This document shows, piece after piece, positions 10,370 to 20,504 of a stretch of DNA of 64,000 nt. Origin of the DNA: Malachius bipustulatus (taxonomy: Eukaryota > Arthropoda > Insecta > Coleoptera > Melyridae); the NCBI GenBank assembly GCA_910589415.1, contig OU342639.1, forward strand, positions 13,090,268-13,154,267, in the 5' to 3' direction. The notes beneath the pieces were generated by a model. It had not been told where the DNA came from. It searched no databases and saw only the letters and a program-made list of their open reading frames with translations. Position 1 is the first letter of the stretch; every line of letters starts with the position of its first letter. Both the position numbers and the translations under genes were made by a program.

Positions 10370-11365
10370 CCTTCATCAAGGAACCCATAAAGAAGACAAC
10401 TAAAGGACTAATATCGATTAGTTGGAATCAGTTACGTATCACAGTGGGATTACTGACGGGAGATATATTGCCCTAAAATAACACTTAAATAAAATAGTAC
10501 TGTTAAATGGAGTGTGATGGATGTGTCATGAACCAGTTAAGATTATTAGCAAGGAAACTTACTTTCGATAAGTAAATATTTTAAAGTCAATTAATTAACC
10601 ATCTTGTTATCAAAACAAGTAGTATTTGCAATGTTATACTGACACACATAAATAATATGTTTAATAACAAGACCGTAACTCAACCTTGCAGAAATGCTGA
10701 ATAAGGGTAAACGATGCCGTTGGCATTGACCTAGCCATATATAATGGACAGACACTCCATCCGATTAATTATTATCAATGATGATTATCAATTATTATAG
10801 TATTAGATATAATTATGTAAGTATTACTAGTCATAGACAACCGTCGTTATGTAGTGTGTAAGTGTTACCCAATAAACCAGTCAAAACCCAATCAACTTTA
10901 ATTATCCTGCACATCCTCCTTATCTATTAAATGGCGATCCTGCAAACTCACTCATAGTTAACCACATGGCGATCCAGCAACTTTACTCCTATTAGTTTAT
11001 CACATGGCGATCCTGACCTTAATGGACCAATAAACCCAATCTATCGCATGCCAAGATTGCGAGTTTATCACAGGAGACCCTGACGAGAATGTAGCAAGGC
11101 CCAAGAGACAGCTTAAAGTGCATTTCCCGTGCCAAATGCGAAGCTCTGGACCGTAGAAGACAGAATATATACGGACAACCAAAAATGATCCCGAAAGAAT
11201 ATGACACTCATCCAGTGATGACTAACTGTAAGTACAAACTAACACAAGGAACCAGACTGACGAAATGGGTGGCATGAAGCAAATTGGGTTAGCATAATAA
11301 GCCCACGAGGCTGAGGTGCTTCCGGCGATCCTGAATCTGACGGCCCTCGAGAAGAAAAAAACTAT
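10370..11365 (+). mobile_element. Jockey-like LINE 3' fragment, split by a solo LTR
   Basis: The left part (10370-10512) and right part (11073-11365) align to the minus strand of 29040-28717 and 22478-22390, where the same LINE tail occurs. The right part covers the cysteine/histidine knuckle region after the RNase H domain (decayed here), then a 3' UTR with GAGGCTGAGGTGCTTCCGGC and an A-rich end near 11350-11360. Reading frames are broken throughout. The match between distant copies is what defines the element. The Jockey assignment comes from the endonuclease and RT parts of related copies at 29 kb and 55 kb. Confidence 0.6.
10513..11072 (+). mobile_element. Solo LTR, 560 bp, GGAG target duplication
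   Basis: The element starts TGTGAT and ends ATCACA, a perfect 6-bp terminal inverted repeat of the TG...CA type, and is flanked on both sides by GGAG (10509-10512 and 11073-11076). An uninterrupted relative of the target on the minus strand near 28.9 kb confirms the boundaries. AATAAA near 10871 could be the polyadenylation signal. The last 150 bp contain three imperfect units of about 37 bp, each with ATGGCGATCC. No internal region or second LTR is present, so it arose by LTR-LTR recombination or is a solo unit by origin. A 4-bp duplication suits Gypsy-type integrases. Confidence 0.85.
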
Positions 11366-12630
11366 AACTTGGAAACTTCGCAATTGTTTCCGACGAATAA
11401 AAATGCTAGAGAAATCCCTGATTATGTTCGTGAAGTTCGTGAAATATCTTACTAATACAGACTGTTCCGTTCCCATGTTTCCCTTTTATCCATATAATTC
11501 CCTCCTTATTTTGAATTATGCACGGGGGGAGAGGAACGTGACAACATGGTGCGCGAGACCATGTCCTATGGGCATACAGCAAAAGGGTGCCTAACTGCCT
11601 ACCACTTCACCCAGATTATGAGATGAACCGCTGTCGCGTTCGGTCCAAGTCTGCTATGTACACAAGAAGATGAGTGTGTTTACATTGCTATCCAAAGTGC
11701 TCCGCGACGTGATAGTATCTTCGGCCCTTGTCGCCAAATGAAAGCTCACTAAGCTGTCTACATGGGAAATTTAAGGTAGGTGCATAATTATCATCCTAGA
11801 AATTATACCCCTTAATTGCTCCTCTAATTATTTTTCCGCTGGTCCTTCGAGTAATTAAATTAATCAAATTTCCAAACCGCGTGACTTACTATACAAATAG
11901 AACAATTAAGTTCTTGGCAGTAAGTCTATACGCAAGACAGACAAACAACTCGCAGAAGAAATTACGAAAAATATCAATTATTGTATACCGATGAACAAAA
12001 TACAAAAGTCACAAGCTTAATATTTCTGGCAGAAACAGATTCGCTGGAAGTAAAAAAGCGCATTTCGAAGTTAAAAATAAAAAGGCCAGATCGCCAGGCC
12101 ACGATAATCTAGCCTGTGAACTACGAAAAATTATCGTTGGTGAAATAAAACAAGCGCAAACAACATAGATACTTACATAATAAATATAGTGGACTAACTG
12201 CATAATTTCTGACTCCATTCAAGAGTGCTATTATAGTGAGACCCACATTTATAAAAGGGTGATACATCGCAGATGATAAACTATGGGCCTATAGAACTCA
12301 TCTAAAATCTGGGAAAAGTCTATAAAATGATGAATCTATAAATTGAAAAACCGTATAATGTCGTATATGTATGAACAAACAGGTATAGTATCGTCTGATC
12401 CGTAATTTTTTTAATTTTTCCACAAAATTTTTCAAAAGCAACTAGTGCCTCGGAAGAGAGATATGGCTATTATTGCAGTCATGTCTAAGCTCATTTTACT
12501 AAAATAATTTTAAAATAACTTTTTAGTAGTTCAAAGTTCAAATTCTCATGTGTCATGTATCATATACCTCATTTCAGTTCCTGTCAGTATTAATTAAAAT
12601 ATTATCTATTTCCGATATTCATTTATTAAT
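11366..12630. other. Spacer, nothing firmly recognised
   Basis: No recognised coding segment. Positions 12400-12630 lead into the mariner transposase and probably hold its 5' untranslated part and end, but I could not find a matching inverted terminus. Confidence 0.4.
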
Positions 12631-13301
12631 ATGGCTTTCACTGATCAACAAAAACGTTCAATGCTAGAAATATACTTCAGGAATGAACAAAAAATCAATG
12701 GTTAGTGGACCTATTCCAACCATGATTCTTATCAAGAATTTCAAGAAGTTCCCAGAAATTACAGTTGACTTTAATCGTTTGGGTAGAATTGTGCAGCGTT
12801 TAGTGCATTTATTAGGAGAAACGGGACGTGTACACCGTAAAAAAGGTAGTGGCAGATTAAGAATAAGAACTCAAGAACAAGTTGAAACTGTTCAACAAAT
12901 AACTAAAGAACACCCTCATACATCAATTCGTCATTTACAACAGTAAAGTCATTTAATCTGTCTTATGATGCCAGCGAATTCTAAACGAAAATCTGCAGCT
13001 TCATCCCTACCGTATGCAAGCATTCCATGAACTACCTACTTGCTAATGACCGACCACAAAAACAGAACTTCTGCAACTGGTTTTTAAATAACTTTGATAA
13101 TAATGAGGAAGCATTTTCAAAATCGTTTTTCGCCGATGAAGCCTGGTTTCACTTGTCTGGCTATGTTAACTCACAAAATATGAGAATGTGGAGTGATGTT
13201 AATCCTCATTCATTATTAAATCGAAGCTCCTCTAAATCTTGCAAAAATTGGAGTTTGGGCAGCCATCAGTTAAAGACTAATAAAAAAAACTGTTCATTTA
13301 C
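12631..13301 (+). pseudogene. Mariner/Tc1-superfamily transposase pseudogene, 3'-truncated
   Basis: DDE transposase that would cut and paste its element at TA sites. ATG at 12631 opens the family-like start MAFTDQQKRSMLE, with a stop after 24 codons. The helix-turn-helix region continues in a second frame (12683-12946), with RLGRIVQRLVHLLGETG then a basic, GSGR-containing linker and IRHLQQ. After further breaks the catalytic core resumes (13027-13305) with FFADEAWFHLSGYVNSQN, which holds the first catalytic Asp. The second Asp motif and the rest are absent because an inverted-repeat element begins at about 13302. At least three frame breaks. Family assignment is firm; the clade within IS630/Tc1/mariner is not. 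Confidence 0.85.
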
Positions 13302-13633
13302 CTGACTGGTCATCTAAAAAGCAATTACCTTGTGAATCTATATATGTAAACAAATCAGAGATGGAGCTAATCACAAAGCTGTATTTCTAGAAAGGAAGTC
13401 GTTTCTAAGAAAGTTTTTTCTTCCTGAGTAGTTTTTTTCCATGAACAGTAGAAAAGGAAAAGAAAAATTGCAGATTCCTCTGATTTGTTGTAATTGGATT
13501 TGATTGTTGTATCAATTTTTTTCTTAGAAACTACTTCGATTCTAGGAATACAGCTTTTATACAGGAATACAGCTCCATCTCTGATTTGTTTATTGAGATT
13601 CGCAAGGTAATTGCTTTTTCGATCAACAGTCAG
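13302..13633. mobile_element. Palindromic MITE-like element, 332 bp
   Basis: The left end CTGACTGGTCATCTAAAAAG matches the complement of the right end (CTGACTGTTGATCGAAAAAG). Matching continues for about 100 bp through GCAATTACC, AAATCAGAGATGGAGCT and AATACAGCT/AGCTGTATT. The unpaired core is AT-rich and non-coding. It starts where the mariner frame stops being recognisable, so it either inserted there or is the decayed 3' terminus of a related element. A TA duplication is not visible. Confidence 0.7.
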
Positions 13634-14489
13634 AAAATCAGAACAGTCAGACGGCTAGTGCTAGTCCTTCCGATAGCTTCGATAAAGAATAATTTCGAAT
13701 GACATTTACGGGAGAAACTACTCATGTCTCGAAAAGTACATACAGTCACACCTCAGTTAGCTTCTTTGCCGCCACAGTATTGTAAAATGACTAGAACAAA
13801 CAATAAATTAATGACAAATTTAAAATGAATATTATCTATTTAAAACATGGAAGTAGGTATTCGGTAAGTTGGTTTTGAACTCTTCATAATCAATGCTATG
13901 ATTGTTTTAAATATGCGTGTGAGTTGGTGTAAAATTATTCTCTATTAAACTCTATTCAGGCTCATATCAATAGGTACCTATTTCTTTCCTTATTTGTGTA
14001 AAGGTCACTGACCTCTGCCCTTTTTCTTTCATTCAAATCCATCTACAAAGTAAAAATGTTGTCTCAAAAAATGTTTTTGTTATTCTAGATGGATACTATT
14101 GATAATAAACAAACACTCAATCGAAATGATTTCAATCAAAGCGAATCGATCAGTGAAAAAAGTAAACAGTAACAGTAGGTAACGAATTAATCTTACTTTA
14201 TTGACTTTTCTCCTTCTTGTTTCAACAGAATCGGAACTATTGGGTTCATTATGTAAGTCAGGTTTTATTTATTGTAGTAGTTCAATTACACATCTTCCAA
14301 CTGTTTGTATTTTATCTGGCAGACATGCTTCATTTTGTTCAAGGCACTAGTTGATGAAAAATTTTGTGGATCACCCGATATATTGTAGGAGAGACAATTT
14401 GGCATCAGAGAAAACAAATCCACAAAAAACTCAAGGTACATATATCTACTATTCAATAACAAAAATTAGTAGTTAAAAGAAAAAAAATA
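13634..14489. other. Spacer, nothing recognised
   Basis: AT-rich with no convincing coding segment; runs into the RT fragment that begins near 14490. Confidence 0.5.
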
Positions 14490-17050
14490 CCAACTCTATG
14501 CATATTTCTGGATATTGCTAAAGCTTTCGAAACAGTTGACCATAACAAACTGTTGAACATACTAGAAGAAATGAGGTGTTGCCTTGGAGTTATTTATCGG
14601 GATTATCTGGATACAGGACACAACAAGTAACCATCGAAGTAGCGTGCGCTTTTCCGTATCTGTTTCGAATGAATTTTCCAATAGAAAAACCGCAGGAAAA
14701 TGGCGTTCCTTTGGAATGCTACACTCCGCTGGTTTTATAGTTTGAGGCATTGTAGCGAGGTCGAATTATGAGTCTGTCAGTCAGAGTCTGTCACCTGCCA
14801 CTCGGCGAAGTGACCGAGCGATGTAACAGATAACCGACCATGCGCTTATTTATCGATTTAGGAGTGGGAGGTTGGAACCTGTGGAGTTGAACGTCTCATC
14901 CTTCTTCGTCCCTTTTCCTTTGAGATGCTAGTAAAGTAAACTTGGTTCAGTGAAGTGATGTTATTTAATTTATTGTTTCGTGTAGTGGTTGCTTAAAATT
15001 CAGGTAGGATGAGTTTGTGGATGCTGATTACCAGGGAATAGTTATTAGAAGCCCGACGTGGATAATGTAATTCATCTCGGTAAGAATTAAATTTAAAGAT
15101 GGCGTTTAGTAAAATTTCAAATGGTAATTTTTAATTTAATTTCAGGGCTTCTACTTTTTGCCTTTCCGTTTCGCTTTTCCTTTTGGTTTTGGCTTTTGTC
15201 TTCCGTTTTTGTTTCGGAATGTCCCGATTGTAGTTTCTGGTATGGGATCATCATTTAGGTACTCAAGAGTTTTGCTGATGTGAGCAGTTTGGAGGAATGG
15301 CGTTCCTTGGATAAAGCGGAGCCATCTTTCTTTTGTTTGGTTTTTATGGTCTAGACCGATGATGGTGGTCTAAATCAACGGTGGAGGGAGGAAGCGTTGT
15401 TCTCCATCCTATTTTTGGATCTTCCCGTTTCACTTGCTTTTCAACTTGAAGTACGAATTGGACTGCAAGGTACCTTATCAGATTTATTTTGTAATTCATT
15501 TATGTTCTCTAAAATGAGAAACACATCAACCAAATGATGTTATTGAAGTGATTTAATTTGAACCATTGTGACCAGTAAATGAGTTTGAGAATATCTAATT
15601 GATATTACAATTTTTGTATATTGCTAAACTGAACTATACCAAGCCGGTATAATGTTGTCATTTCTTTTATTAAGCTAAATTTTTAATTTAGTAAAGTTAT
15701 TATTTGGCCACATTAAGTAAGGTTAAATGTGTAAATTTTAGTAAATGCCTATTGAAGGTGGTATGGTGGTCACTTATAGACCAATTATCTTTTAAAATTG
15801 AAAATGACTTTGGCTAATCTTTGATGTTATGTATAATGTTTAGTTGATAAGTGGAAAAATCCTAATTTTAAGTAAATAATCTCACGATACACTACTATCG
15901 ATTCCTGCAAATTTAATTTTGTTTAATTCGAGCATTCCAATAAATTGTTAATTATTAGTGTGTCTTTTATTTTAGTGTTTGTGTGACCTGTAATTTAAAT
16001 ATTCACAACGTAGGGCAGGTCAAGCTTTTTGGAAACTTTTTAGAGACAAAATTGATCTAGACGATCACTTAAAAATTTGTAATTTCATTTTAAGATCTTT
16101 AACACCCTCTGTTCCGCTTTGGATTCAAATAAATTTGAAAATACCCGAACGGAGCCAGAGGGAATAGCATCCTCTGCTCGCACATTCTTTTTCTTTTGGC
16201 ATATTTATTCGAAATTTTAAATTAAGCGAGCAGAAAAGGGCTACACAGTGAGTCTAGAATAGTCAAATATGGTATACCACAGGACACTGTGATTGGCCCT
16301 CTTTAATTTTTTGTTGTTTCATATCTATCTAAATGATATTATCCAAGCTTGATGTGGAGGCCGAAGTTATAAGTTACACAGACGACTCAGCCATATTGTA
16401 TAGGGGCGTGATTTGCTCATCCCTAAAAGTAAAAAGCTGAATCTTCTATGATCACTATCATTGACTGGTTGCAAAGTCGATTATTAACCGTAAGTTTTGT
16501 GAAGAAAGTGTTTGTGTCCTTTTCCTCCTATTTCTAATACACTAGGTACCGAAATATTTTCCTTAGATTTTATGATTCACAATGTGGCCATACAATGCAA
16601 AAGTAAAGTCATGTTCTTGGGTGTTTATATAGATAGATAGTAACCGGAAAATGGAATATTCAGATAGATGATAGGGTAAACAGACTCTGATACTCGTATA
16701 TGTATATTGTATTGATTTGGATACCTCACAAATGTAATTACTTAGAGACAGATGACGATCCCGTATTATTCTTTGATAGAAAGCCATATAAGTTTTGGTA
16801 AAATTGCTTGCGAAACAGTGTTATGAATCATGTTATGAAATTGGAAAGAATATATAGAAAACATTTATAGAAATGATGTACCACAAACCCCTGAATTTCC
16901 CCACTGATGATCTATATACGAAAACTGGCTTTCTGGACACAAGACAGTTATTCTGCGCAACCTGTGATCAGGAAACACATTGTATAAATCTGAGTTGATT
17001 AACCATACAGCTAAGACATAAACTAAACTGCTATGAATTATCGTGGCCCA
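14490..17050 (+). pseudogene. LINE reverse transcriptase, split by a 1.6-kb solo LTR
   Basis: The left piece (14490-14637) has the catalytic motif FLDIAKAFETVDHNKLL and continues to the strand before motif C. The right piece (16246-17050) resumes with VKYGIPQ, then a TDDSAILY-like YADD box near 16380 (Y replaced by T), and the thumb segment VMFLGVYID near 16610. The reading sense joins across the LTR without loss of an obvious domain, so the LTR landed inside this RT. Many frameshifts and stops mark it as dead. The AFxTVDH and GIPQ motifs point to the CR1/Rex-like group without RNase H; the clade call is tentative. Confidence 0.7.
14638..16245 (+). mobile_element. Solo LTR, 1.6-kb family, copy 1
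   Basis: Homologous over its length to 26465-28161 and 51707-53325. Shared landmarks are GTAGCGTGCGCTTTTCC at the left, CACAACGTAGGGCAGGTCA near 16010, a CTCTGTTCCGCTTTGG / GAACGGAGCCAGAGGG hairpin near the right, and the end GGGCTACA. The first base is A, not the T of the other copies, and no 4-bp flanking duplication is visible here (TCGA left, CAGT right), so the left junction seems to have been altered. It lacks a ~40-bp stretch near 15000 that copies 2 and 3 share. AATAAA near 15940 could be the polyadenylation signal. Confidence 0.8.
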
Positions 17051-17433
17051 CTAATCGTGGGCAGCGGTCTTATTAATATTTTGCACGTAATCTATACAGG
17101 ATGTCCTATCTCATTCACTTAGGTCTCTCGGCAAAACGATGGATTTTTTTTTTATTATTATTTTTTTTTGACAAATTCATATACAGGATCACAATTGTCA
17201 TAATTTCAAATTATTTTCGACTATATCACATACTAGTGATGTATACACTATAATATTATTTAGTGTTGTTTTTTAATCAAATACTAGGTAACCATTGAGT
17301 TAGTAGAGAAGAAGGTGAGGTGGTTAGATAGAGGAAAGACTGTAATTATTGTGAGAATAAAGACAGAAATAGAGATATAAAGTATATAAATGAAAATAAG
17401 ATAATTGAAAAAGAGGAGAAACTAACCTCAAAA
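17051..17433. other. Spacer, nothing recognised
   Basis: Contains a T-rich run (17148-17170) and the dispersed word TACAGGATGTCC (17097). No gene. Confidence 0.4.
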
Positions 17434-18476
17434 ATGAATTGTGAAAATTGTAAAGACGACAAGGAAAGTTATAAATGTGATAATTGTGGAAGAAAATATT
17501 GCAAAATCTGTTCCAACTTGACTGCATCAGAGATGAAATGTATACAATTGAGAGAAAGAACAATAATGTTCTGGTTCAACATTATATTTCAATACACTAT
17601 ATTTGATGACAAAAAATGTAAAGGACAAAGAAGGAGAGATAAAGGTGAAAAATAAGCTTATTAAAGAACTGGAGTCAGAAATAAACAGACTGGATCGAAA
17701 TGAGAGTGAAAATACTGGAGGGAAAAGCTACAGTGATGTCATGAAAAAGAAAAATGAAATGGTAATTTTAAAGCCAAGGAATGGTGAGCAAAGCAATGAA
17801 TTAATAAGGAAACAACTGAAGCAGTCGATAAAACCTGAGAAGTTGGAGTGGAGAAAATGAAACAGGTGCAGAAATGCGGTATAGACATAAATTGTTCAAA
17901 TGATAAGTCAATAGAGGAATTGTGTGAATAAATTAGAGAAAAAATGGATAAACAGTATGAGATAAAGAAGATAGAGAAAAAGAAACCAGGAATCAAGATT
18001 TTTAATGTAGACATAGAAGACATTGAAGAGGAAAATAAATTTAAGGAGAAAATGATTTAACAAAACAATTTAGATGTTGATGAGAACAAATCGGAAATAC
18101 AGGTGTTGTTTAAAAATGATAATAAAAGTGGAAAAGGATGGGATGTAATAATAGAAGTGGATACTAAAACATATGCGAAAATTATGGAAGAAAAGAAAAC
18201 AATATGTGTGGGTTGGAGGGCATATGCAAATACGTAGAGTAAGTGAATGTTATCCAATGTTATAATTGTTGGAAATTCGGACATATGAGTAAACATTGTA
18301 CAAATGAAAAAGTGTCTCCAAACTGTGCAGGTAAACACAAAGAAAAAACATGCGAAAAAAGCAATAAAAAGTGTGTACAACATACAGATAAGTATGCTGC
18401 GGAAGTATTAAAAATAAAGAACTTGAAATATGATCACTCAGCAATGGACAAGAAAGAATTCAAGAGAAGATGTTAA
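17434..18476 (+). pseudogene. LINE ORF1: PHD-like finger and CCHC knuckles, broken
   Basis: Nucleic-acid-binding ORF1 of a non-LTR element. The start MNCENCKDDKESYKCDNC (from 17434) gives paired C-X2-C sites followed by CKICSNLTASEMKC, the layout of a PHD-type zinc finger found at the N-terminus of some insect LINE ORF1 proteins. A lysine-rich coiled-coil-like segment follows (17603-17860), then an acidic and basic central part with stops near 17930 and 18058. At 18243-18476 is CYNCWKFGHMSKHC, a complete CCHC knuckle, with more cysteines after it. At least four frame interruptions. The EN and RT pieces of the same element lie downstream on the same strand. Confidence 0.7.
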
Positions 18477-18529
18477 TGTCCAATGTTAATGAACTTAAAT
18501 AAAGATAAATAGCAATTATTGAAATGTAA

Positions 18530-18760
18530 TAGTGGTTTATGTTTAAATATACAGGGGTTACTAAAAAATTAAACACAATTGGCATGGCATATAAAACAAA
18601 AAGAACCCAATGTAATATGTGTTACTGAAATACATATTACGGAAGAAATATTTGATAATTAAGTGGAAATAGAAGGTTATAGACATTGGTTTATGTACAC
18701 AGAATCTAGGCATACGGGGGGAGTAATTATATACACTAGAGAAAGTATAAAATAAGAGAG
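18530..18760 (+). pseudogene. LINE endonuclease N-terminal fragment
   Basis: Follows ORF1 by about 50 bp. It reads as the start of an apurinic-like (EEP) endonuclease: a LNIQGL segment, then PNVICVTEIHIT with the metal-binding Glu, an EGYRHWF segment and GGVIIYTRES. This enzyme nicks the target to prime reverse transcription. One in-frame stop (about 18661) and a stop after YTRES. The remaining endonuclease, with the GDFN and SDH motifs, is missing; a hairpin-bearing stretch occupies its place. Confidence 0.65.
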
Positions 18761-18861
18761 TAAGATATATATAAAATATATATAAACGTTGTTTTCTGGG
18801 GACGTTGTCAACAAACTATATTAGGCTAATGTAGTATACTCTTTATTGTACATCCAAGCTT

Positions 18862-18902
18862 TCGAGAACAATTTTTTCTATGTCAGAAAAAATTGTTCTC
18901 GA
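18862..18902. repeat. Perfect 18-bp hairpin with 5-nt loop
   Basis: TCGAGAACAATTTTTTCT, loop ATGTC, then the exact complement AGAAAAAATTGTTCTCGA. Looser pairing extends outward (GTATACTCTTT near 18835 against AAAGAGTATAGC near 18940). It sits between the endonuclease and RT pieces of a LINE, so it is probably a small foldback insertion. Confidence 0.9.
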
Positions 18903-18929
18903 ACTGTTAGAATGAGGGTACAGTTTACG

Positions 18930-20504
18930 ATGCTGAAAAGAGTATAGCAGCAGCATTTAATGACTTTTTCATAGATAGTATAGAATACATAGTGTAAGAT
19001 ATACATAAAATGAATGAAGATGAATACATATTACATAATGTAAAGATATGTGAAAATAAAATAGAAGAATTTAAAGAAATAAATCTAACTGATCTACAGA
19101 AGGTGGTGAAGAAAATAAAGAGTGGAAAAACATATGATGGGATGAGTTCGGAAATAATGAAAATGGTATGTTAGTATATGAGAAAAAGTTGTGATATATA
19201 GTCATTAACTTAAGTATAAAAGAGTGTAATTAACCCTCACATCCCAAACGACAATAAGCAAACATACCGCCATGGACGAAACACTCACCTCGTGTTAACC
19301 TTTCTCTTTCATCTATTCATTGTACTCGTCCACCTTCAACAGCAGAAATTCAGCAAGCGTTCCACCAAGCAATAAACAAATTAGACGACCCTATGATTAT
19401 ACATATACACAGACGCATCGAAGAGCGAGGACGGAGTTGGCTGCGGCGTCGTCACACCAGAAATCGTTCGAGGATATAGACTACTCTCATTATGTAGCGT
19501 ATATAGTGCCGAATTATATGCTATATGGAAAGCCCTCAAAATCCAGATACACCCCTCAGTCAAAAATGTAGTCATCAGCACAGACTCGCTCTCTGCAATA
19601 GAAGCCATAAAAGACAAAACAACTCAGGACCCTTTAACTGATCAAATACGCAAGTCACACTGCTGTGGACACCAGCCCATTGTGGGATTGAAGGAAATGA
19701 ACAGGCGGATCAAGTGGCAAAGAATGCAACCAAACTGGGAACTGTTAATCAAATCCAACCTGTCCAAGACGTTCTCAGGTACATCAAGCGGAAATATGCG
19801 GAGATATGGAGGGATCACTGGACACATCAAACATCAAAACTGAGGGCTATATGTCTGAACACAAAACCCTTAAAACTGAAAAATACACGAAGGAAACAAG
19901 CAGTAGCCATCAGAAGACTAAGAATCAGCAGATAAATTAAACACAGATATTGAATTGGTTAAAATACGGCTACAGAACAATAAAATGAAAGTAAATATTA
20001 AGAAGACAAAGTTAATGATGCTGAAAAATAGGTTTGATGGAGGAAATCAAACTAAATTGATAGTAAAGATAAATGAAGTGAGAATGAAAAATAAAGAGGT
20101 AAAGGAAATGAAGTATTTGGGTGTAATAATAGATGAAAACGTGGATTTTACTAAACATGCAGAGTTTATTGCAAAAAAAGTGTAGAGAAAAGTGAACATG
20201 ATAGGAAGAATGGGAGATTTGATTACCAAGGAAAGCAAGAGAACTATGTACAATACAATAATTATAGGACCCCATTTCAGTTATTGCTTAACAGTGATGA
20301 ACATGATGAAGGATACGGACTTAGAAATGCTTCAGAGAACGCAAAACAAGGCTATGAGAATAGTGTTGGAATGTAATAGATACACAAGCATAAGAAACAT
20401 GGTGGAGCAGACGGGATGGTTAACAACAAGACAACAATTATTGGTATACAAGACAGTAGTGTTTGTGTATAAGATGCTAAAAATGGCCTTGTGTCTGGGC
20501 AATT
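18930..20504 (+). pseudogene. LINE reverse transcriptase, two pieces around an RNase H insert
   Basis: The N-terminal piece (18930-19180) has AFNDFF then LQKVVKKIKSGKTYDGMSSE, the typical region before the RT palm. The C-terminal piece (19935-20504) has KMKVNIKKTKLMML, EMKYLGVIIDENVDFTKH, RTMYNTIIIGPHFSY and LEMLQRTQNKAMR, the thumb and connection of CR1/L2-like RTs. The catalytic palm with the Asp motifs is absent. In its place lies an RNase H segment from a different LINE (19200-19930). Stops interrupt at 20183 and elsewhere. The lysine- and asparagine-rich codon use matches the ORF1 upstream, which supports one original element. Confidence 0.7.
19200..19930 (+). mobile_element. I-like LINE RNase H fragment inserted in another LINE
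   Basis: The codon use changes from A-rich to mixed. The segment encodes IYTDASKSE with the first catalytic Asp, a GCGVVTPE strand, SAELYAIWKALK with the catalytic Glu, and STDSLSAIEAIKD with the next Asp. Frames shift several times. These are the signature motifs of the RNase H domain of I/Jockey-clade LINEs, which removes RNA from the cDNA hybrid. The segment resembles the RNase H at 24.9-25.3 kb. The host LINE has RT sequence on both sides, so this is an insertion or a recombination product. No poly(A) tail was found at its 3' side. Confidence 0.65.

Noticed and set aside
16563..16787. 74-codon minus-strand frame
   Set aside because: Antisense to the RT thumb segment on the plus strand.
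18057..18383. 108-codon minus-strand frame rich in Phe and aromatic residues
   Set aside because: Antisense shadow of the lysine-rich ORF1 on the plus strand.
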